From an uncultured Bacteroidales bacterium (GTDB lineage: Bacteria > Bacteroidota > Bacteroidia > Bacteroidales > UBA932), in contig CAKUSF010000085.1 of assembly GCA_934678915.1 (NCBI GenBank), positions 1 through 8,820 on the forward strand: a DNA stretch of 8,820 nucleotides, read 5' to 3'. The translations under genes were made by a program, and so were the position numbers. The notes under the pieces are model-generated. The model ran no database searches and was not told the DNA's origin. It saw only the letters and a program-made list of their open reading frames with translations. Positions 6,485 to 8,820 of this stretch are shown here, one piece after another. Positions within the stretch are counted from its first letter, which is position 1, and each line of letters begins with the position of its first letter.

Positions 6485-7021
6485 TTAGTCTAAGTGTCCA
6501 ACCAGTTCTGCCACTGTGTCCGGAAACTCTATCAGGTTCCTTGAACGGGCATCCAGCATCCCGGTGTCCACATAGTGGTCCAGCAGAGACTTTAACGGGG
6601 CATAAAATCCATCAATATTCAACGCGTAAATCTTGCCCGCGTACTTATCCAATTTCGCCAAGGTCAATGTACCGATCAGCTCGTCAAGTGTACCGATTCC
6701 ACCGGGGAGAGCGATTGCAGCACATGTTCCATCTCGCATTTTCTCTTTACGCTCTGCCATGGTGTCCGTCCAGATGACCTGATCCAAACCGGGGAACTTA
6801 TACTCTTCCATAAAACGCGGAAGCACACCTATGTGGCGGCCTCCACATCTGACAACTTCATCAGCGATTGCCCCCATAGTACCTTTGATAGCACCTCCGG
6901 AGACAATCGTGTAGCCAAACGAACAAGCCGCACGGATCACTTCCCGTGCAGCTTGGTTATACTTTTGATCGATGTCGTAGCTTGCTGAGCAGTAAATGAC
7001 AATCTTTCGTTCTTCATTCAT
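6485..7021 (-). CDS. LOG-family (TIGR00730-like) Rossmann-fold nucleotide hydrolase
   Basis: This 178-residue protein matches the LOG/lysine-decarboxylase-like family, whose characterised members cleave ribose 5-phosphate from cytokinin or purine nucleotides. The catalytic motifs are intact: MAERKEKM at residues 88-95 (Arg91) and PGGIGTLDE at 106-114 (Glu114). The phosphate-binding segment reads SGGAIKGTMG (41-50), a variation on the usual GGG-x-x-GLMG. In bacteria without plant contact the physiological substrate is unclear, with AMP-like nucleotides the usual suspicion. The start at 7021 is 11 nt after the outer-membrane gene, and the stop is 13 nt before the prenyl synthase. The name lysine decarboxylase often attached to this family is not supported by function. 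Confidence 0.9.
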   Translation of the reverse strand: MNEERKIVIYCSASYDIDQKYNQAAREVIRAACSFGYTIVSGGAIKGTMGAIADEVVRCGGRHIGVLPRFMEEYKFPGLDQVIWTDTMAERKEKMRDGTCAAIALPGGIGTLDELIGTLTLAKLDKYAGKIYALNIDGFYAPLKSLLDHYVDTGMLDARSRNLIEFPDTVAELVGHLD

Positions 7022-7032
7022 CTGCCTAGCCG

Positions 7033-7686
7033 TTAAAAGAAGAAAGCGACAGATGCCATTATGCCGTTGAAATTATTGCCATTGTTGACAAGATCTCTCA
7101 GACTGTCACTAACTGAATCTTTCATGTTTCCACCTTTGTCATAAATGTCTCCAAAGTTCCAGAAGTACTTGAAGGAAAGCTGGAATTTCCAAACTTCGAG
7201 TCCAGCACCGAAACCGAGACCATACTCGAATTTTTTGAGACTATCCTTAAGCCCGTCAGCGAACACACCTTTCGTGTCCTGCCCTACACGGAAACCGATG
7301 AATGGCTCGGCAAAGACGTATGGGCGGAAAGCCAAAAGATCCGGTCCCCACTGAAGTTGGACAGGAATTTCAAGATAGCCCACTTTGGTTTCAAAAGAAC
7401 CAACTGTCTCCGAAATGCTTGAACTGTTCCATTTGTCTGCGGACAAACCTTTTACTTGATAAAGAACAGACGGCTGAATTGCAAAACCTCCGAAAAGAGG
7501 AAGTTCTGCGGTCAAGCCGACATGATACAACGAAACTGATTTATTATCAACTTGTTTTATTGAGGTCGATGAAGATGTAAAGCCACCCGTTATTCCCACT
7601 CGTGGAGAAAGGAAAGATTGGGCGGAAACATTCGTACATATTGTCAAGGCCGCGAACAAAGCGGCTACCATCAATGATCTTTTCAT
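7033..7686 (-). CDS. Small outer-membrane beta-barrel protein (PorT/OmpW-like porin family)
   Basis: This 217-residue protein has a Sec signal peptide MKRSLMVAALFAALTICTNVSA, cleaved before Gln23. The mature part alternates hydrophobic and polar residues in beta strands (for example SLYHVGLTAELPLF, FAIQPSVLYQVKGL, YLEIPVQLQWG, FRPYVFAEPFIGFRVG, YGLGFGAGLEVWKFQLSFKY) and ends in a run of Phe, the usual outer-membrane assembly signal. The layout fits the 8-strand barrel family common in Bacteroidota. Whether it transports anything or is structural is unknown. It sits 17 nt after trxA and 11 nt before the LOG gene, so it is part of the same transcription unit. Confidence 0.85.
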   Translation of the reverse strand: MKRSLMVAALFAALTICTNVSAQSFLSPRVGITGGFTSSSTSIKQVDNKSVSLYHVGLTAELPLFGGFAIQPSVLYQVKGLSADKWNSSSISETVGSFETKVGYLEIPVQLQWGPDLLAFRPYVFAEPFIGFRVGQDTKGVFADGLKDSLKKFEYGLGFGAGLEVWKFQLSFKYFWNFGDIYDKGGNMKDSVSDSLRDLVNNGNNFNGIMASVAFFF

Positions 7687-7703
7687 AACTACTGATGTTT
7701 TAA

Positions 7704-8018
7704 TTAGATAAGAGTCTCTAGTTTGGCGACAATGTCAGCCTTAGGTACATTACCGACAAGTTTGTCAACGACTTCCCCGCCTTTAAAGAAGAGAATCGTA
7801 GGAATATTACGAATGCCGTACTTGACAGCAACATCCTCACAGTCATCCACATTGCACTTTACAACTGTGGCTTTGCCATCATATTCAGAAGCTATTGCCT
7901 CGACTGTTGGAGTCAGCATGCGGCAAGGGCCGCACCATGTCGCCCAAAAATCGACCAATACTGGTTTAACATCGGAGATAAGATCCGCGAAATTCTCGTT
8001 GGTTGCTATTTTTTCCAT
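7704..8018 (-). CDS. trxA: Thioredoxin
   Basis: This 104-residue single-domain thioredoxin reduces protein disulfides in the cytoplasm. The active site WCGPC is at residues 28-32 and the cis-proline is in NIPT (Pro73). [13 protein letters not shown] and the ending [16 protein letters not shown] are canonical, and the length is standard. There is no signal peptide. Two additional cysteines (Cys55, Cys60) flank the middle of the domain. The gene starts the leftward block: its promoter and a strong leader hairpin lie just upstream, and the outer-membrane gene follows after 17 nt. Confidence 0.96.
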   Translation of the reverse strand: MEKIATNENFADLISDVKPVLVDFWATWCGPCRMLTPTVEAIASEYDGKATVVKCNVDDCEDVAVKYGIRNIPTILFFKGGEVVDKLVGNVPKADIVAKLETLI

Positions 8019-8038
8019 AATCTATGAAAATTTAAAAT

Positions 8039-8072
8039 GTCCGGGACGGTAACCGCAATTACCGTTCCAGAC
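8039..8072 (-). promoter_or_regulatory. Stem-loop in the trxA leader
   Basis: Two 14-nt arms (8039-8052 and 8059-8072) pair around a 6-nt loop. The inner seven pairs (ACGGTAA with TTACCGT) are perfect. In the minus-strand RNA the outer half has one G-U wobble and one A-C mismatch. It begins a few nucleotides downstream of the -7 box, close to the expected transcription start, so the mRNA would begin with this structure and continue for about 20 AT-rich nt to the trxA ATG. It could stabilise the 5' end, act as an operator in DNA form, or end readthrough from the upstream gene; ATTTTAAATTTT follows it on the minus strand, a poor T tract. Confidence 0.6.
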
Positions 8073-8073
8073 A

Positions 8074-8106
8074 CAAAGATAACAAATTCGATGAATATTT
8101 TACAAC
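8074..8106 (-). promoter_or_regulatory. Bacteroidota-type promoter for the trxA-trmB block
   Basis: On the minus strand TATCTTTG (8081-8074) matches the -7 consensus TAnnTTTG exactly. GTTG (8106-8103) stands 21 nt upstream, three of four matches to the -33 TTTG. The -33 element uses the last codons of the preceding gene. The transcription start should fall around 8066-8070, leaving a trxA leader of roughly 50 nt. Confidence 0.6.
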
Positions 8107-8393
8107 GCCTGCTCAATGTTCCAGACAAAGGCGCGCAGACCAAGGTCCTTGTAAGCCTTGTCTTTCTGACGGAGAGCCTCAAGGACAGGCGCAACCTTGT
8201 CGTCAGAAACCATTGTCAGAATAGCGTAGTTCTGCTCCGGCCAAGCGTGATCGCCATAGTGCGGGATACCATCGACTCCTCCCCTGCCCTGGATGTCCAG
8301 CCACTGGGTGAAGCCTCTCTGGCCGTTGCTCTCAAGCAGCTCGACAATCTCGTTGCCGTAGGCCTGATTGTATGAGATAAATATTGCTTTCAT
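8100..8393 (-). CDS. Small PII/CutA-like protein linked to an RND permease
   Basis: This 97-residue cytoplasmic protein has no signal or membrane segment. The start MKAIFISYNQ (8393) was preferred over an upstream in-frame start that adds 11 hydrophobic residues unlike the fold. The predicted order is beta (MKAIFISYN), helix (EIVELLES), a loop with GRGGVDGIPHYGDHAWPEQN (about 36-55), beta (YAILTMVSDD), helix (KVAPVLEALRQ), and beta (LRAFVWNIEQ). This is the ferredoxin-like arrangement of PII and CutA proteins with the loop in the T-loop position. I recall similar proteins encoded after RND permeases in Bacteroidota, and a PII-like DUF3240 family beside metal-exporting RND pumps elsewhere. Gly, His and Trp in the loop may bind a ligand or metal. 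Function is inferred only; it lies 61 nt after the permease stop. Confidence 0.75.
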   Translation of the reverse strand: MKAIFISYNQAYGNEIVELLESNGQRGFTQWLDIQGRGGVDGIPHYGDHAWPEQNYAILTMVSDDKVAPVLEALRQKDKAYKDLGLRAFVWNIEQAL

Positions 8394-8417
8394 AAAAAAT
8401 ATCTTTAACGAATATAA

Positions 8418-8443
8418 TAATCCCACTGATTACTTAGGGATTA
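8418..8443. repeat. 7-bp inverted repeat between the permease and PII-like genes
   Basis: TAATCCC (8418-8424) and GGGATTA (8437-8443) are perfectly complementary across a 12-nt spacer. It occupies the middle of the 61-nt gap and precedes the start of the PII-like gene by about 25 nt. It might be an intercistronic hairpin or an operator. TATATTCG, one mismatch from the -7 box, follows it on the minus strand but has no -33 partner. Weak evidence for any role. Confidence 0.4.
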
Positions 8444-8454
8444 GACAACATCAA

Positions 8455-8820
8455 TCAACCCTTAGCCTGCGCCAGTTTCTTGGCCTTACGCCTCTCTTGA
8501 GCTGTGGCGAGGGAGCAGTAGATAGTAGGAATCAGCACAAGGGTAACCAGCGTGGAGATTGTCAGACCCCAGCAGACAGTCATACCGAGCGAACGCCAGA
8601 GTTCCGAACCTTCGCCACGTCCCACGGCCATAGGCACCATACCGAGCACGGTGGTGAGGGTGGTCATGAGGATAGGACGCAGACGGCTTCTCGCTGCTGT
8701 GACGGAGGCATCGATAACGCTCATGCCCCTCTCACGCATCAGAATCGTGTAGTCAATCAGCACAATACCGTTCTTCACAACGATACCGAGCAGGATGATG
8801 ATACCGATCATCGCCATCAC
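8455..8820 (-). CDS. C-terminal part of an RND efflux permease (partial)
   Basis: The last 121 residues of an AcrB/CusA-type resistance-nodulation-division transporter run in from the right edge; the real start is outside. The sequence VMAMIGIIILLGIVVKNGIVLIDY is transmembrane helix 10/11 with the family G-I-V-V-x-N motif. RLRPILMTTLTTVLGMVPMA is the conserved loop and helix 11, and WGLTISTLVTLVLIPTIYCSL is the final helix, followed by a short basic tail. These pumps sit in the inner membrane and export drugs, metals or lipids using the proton gradient with a periplasmic adaptor and outer-membrane channel. The substrate class cannot be read from this end: the helix-4 residues that separate metal from drug pumps are outside the window. 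Confidence 0.93.
   Translation of the reverse strand: MMAMIGIIILLGIVVKNGIVLIDYTILMRERGMSVIDASVTAARSRLRPILMTTLTTVLGMVPMAVGRGEGSELWRSLGMTVCWGLTISTLVTLVLIPTIYCSLATAQERRKAKKLAQAKG

Noticed and set aside
8394..8426. Upstream start for the PII-like protein
   Set aside because: It would add MGLLYSLKIFF ahead of the first beta strand; the ATG at 8393 starts exactly where the ferredoxin-like fold would begin.

Overview
The window looks like a Bacteroidota (probably Bacteroidales) chromosome segment. The evidence is a GldH-type lipoprotein next to a RicT/PSP1 protein and a DNA polymerase III delta' subunit, a QXXD-type small outer-membrane beta-barrel, Bacteroidota-style promoters (TTTG about 20 nt upstream of TAnnTTTG), and starts without clear Shine-Dalgarno sequences. 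The coding is dense and mostly housekeeping; I see no rRNA, tRNA, CRISPR array, insertion sequence or phage gene.

Left edge (1-261): the first 27 codons of a leftward gene, tentatively a starch-binding/4-alpha-glucanotransferase N-terminus, diverge from a rightward U32-family protein (262-1530) that has its own promoter at 210-241. The U32 gene carries the family signature and the cysteines expected of the RNA-hydroxylating / Fe-S branch of this family.

Convergent gap (1531-1767, the longest gene-free stretch, 237 nt): it separates the U32 gene from the leftward block. It is rich in structure: a perfect 10-bp hairpin, a second 10-bp arm that competes with it, an 8-bp inverted repeat, a degenerate 52-bp tandem duplication, and a short imperfect palindrome that resembles a dispersed Bacteroidota intergenic repeat.

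Leftward block (8018 down to 1768): trxA, outer-membrane beta-barrel protein, LOG-family phosphoribohydrolase-like protein, polyprenyl diphosphate synthase, delta' (holB), ricT-like PSP1 protein, gldH and trmB. Gaps are 11-17 nt or the genes overlap (TGATG, an 8-nt overlap, TAATG), so this reads as one eight-gene transcription unit. A good promoter lies at 8074-8106, and a 14-position stem-loop follows it in the trxA leader. The genes cover redox, isoprenoid/quinone supply, replication clamp loading, RNA metabolism, tRNA modification and the envelope; they do not form one obvious pathway.

Right edge (8100-8820): the C-terminal 121 residues of an RND efflux permease, followed by a 97-residue protein that looks like a PII/CutA-like small regulator. 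That pair is the least explained part of the window biologically. I do not see a clearly new multi-gene system; the best leads are the permease-linked PII-like protein, the trxA leader hairpin and the structured U32/trmB gap.
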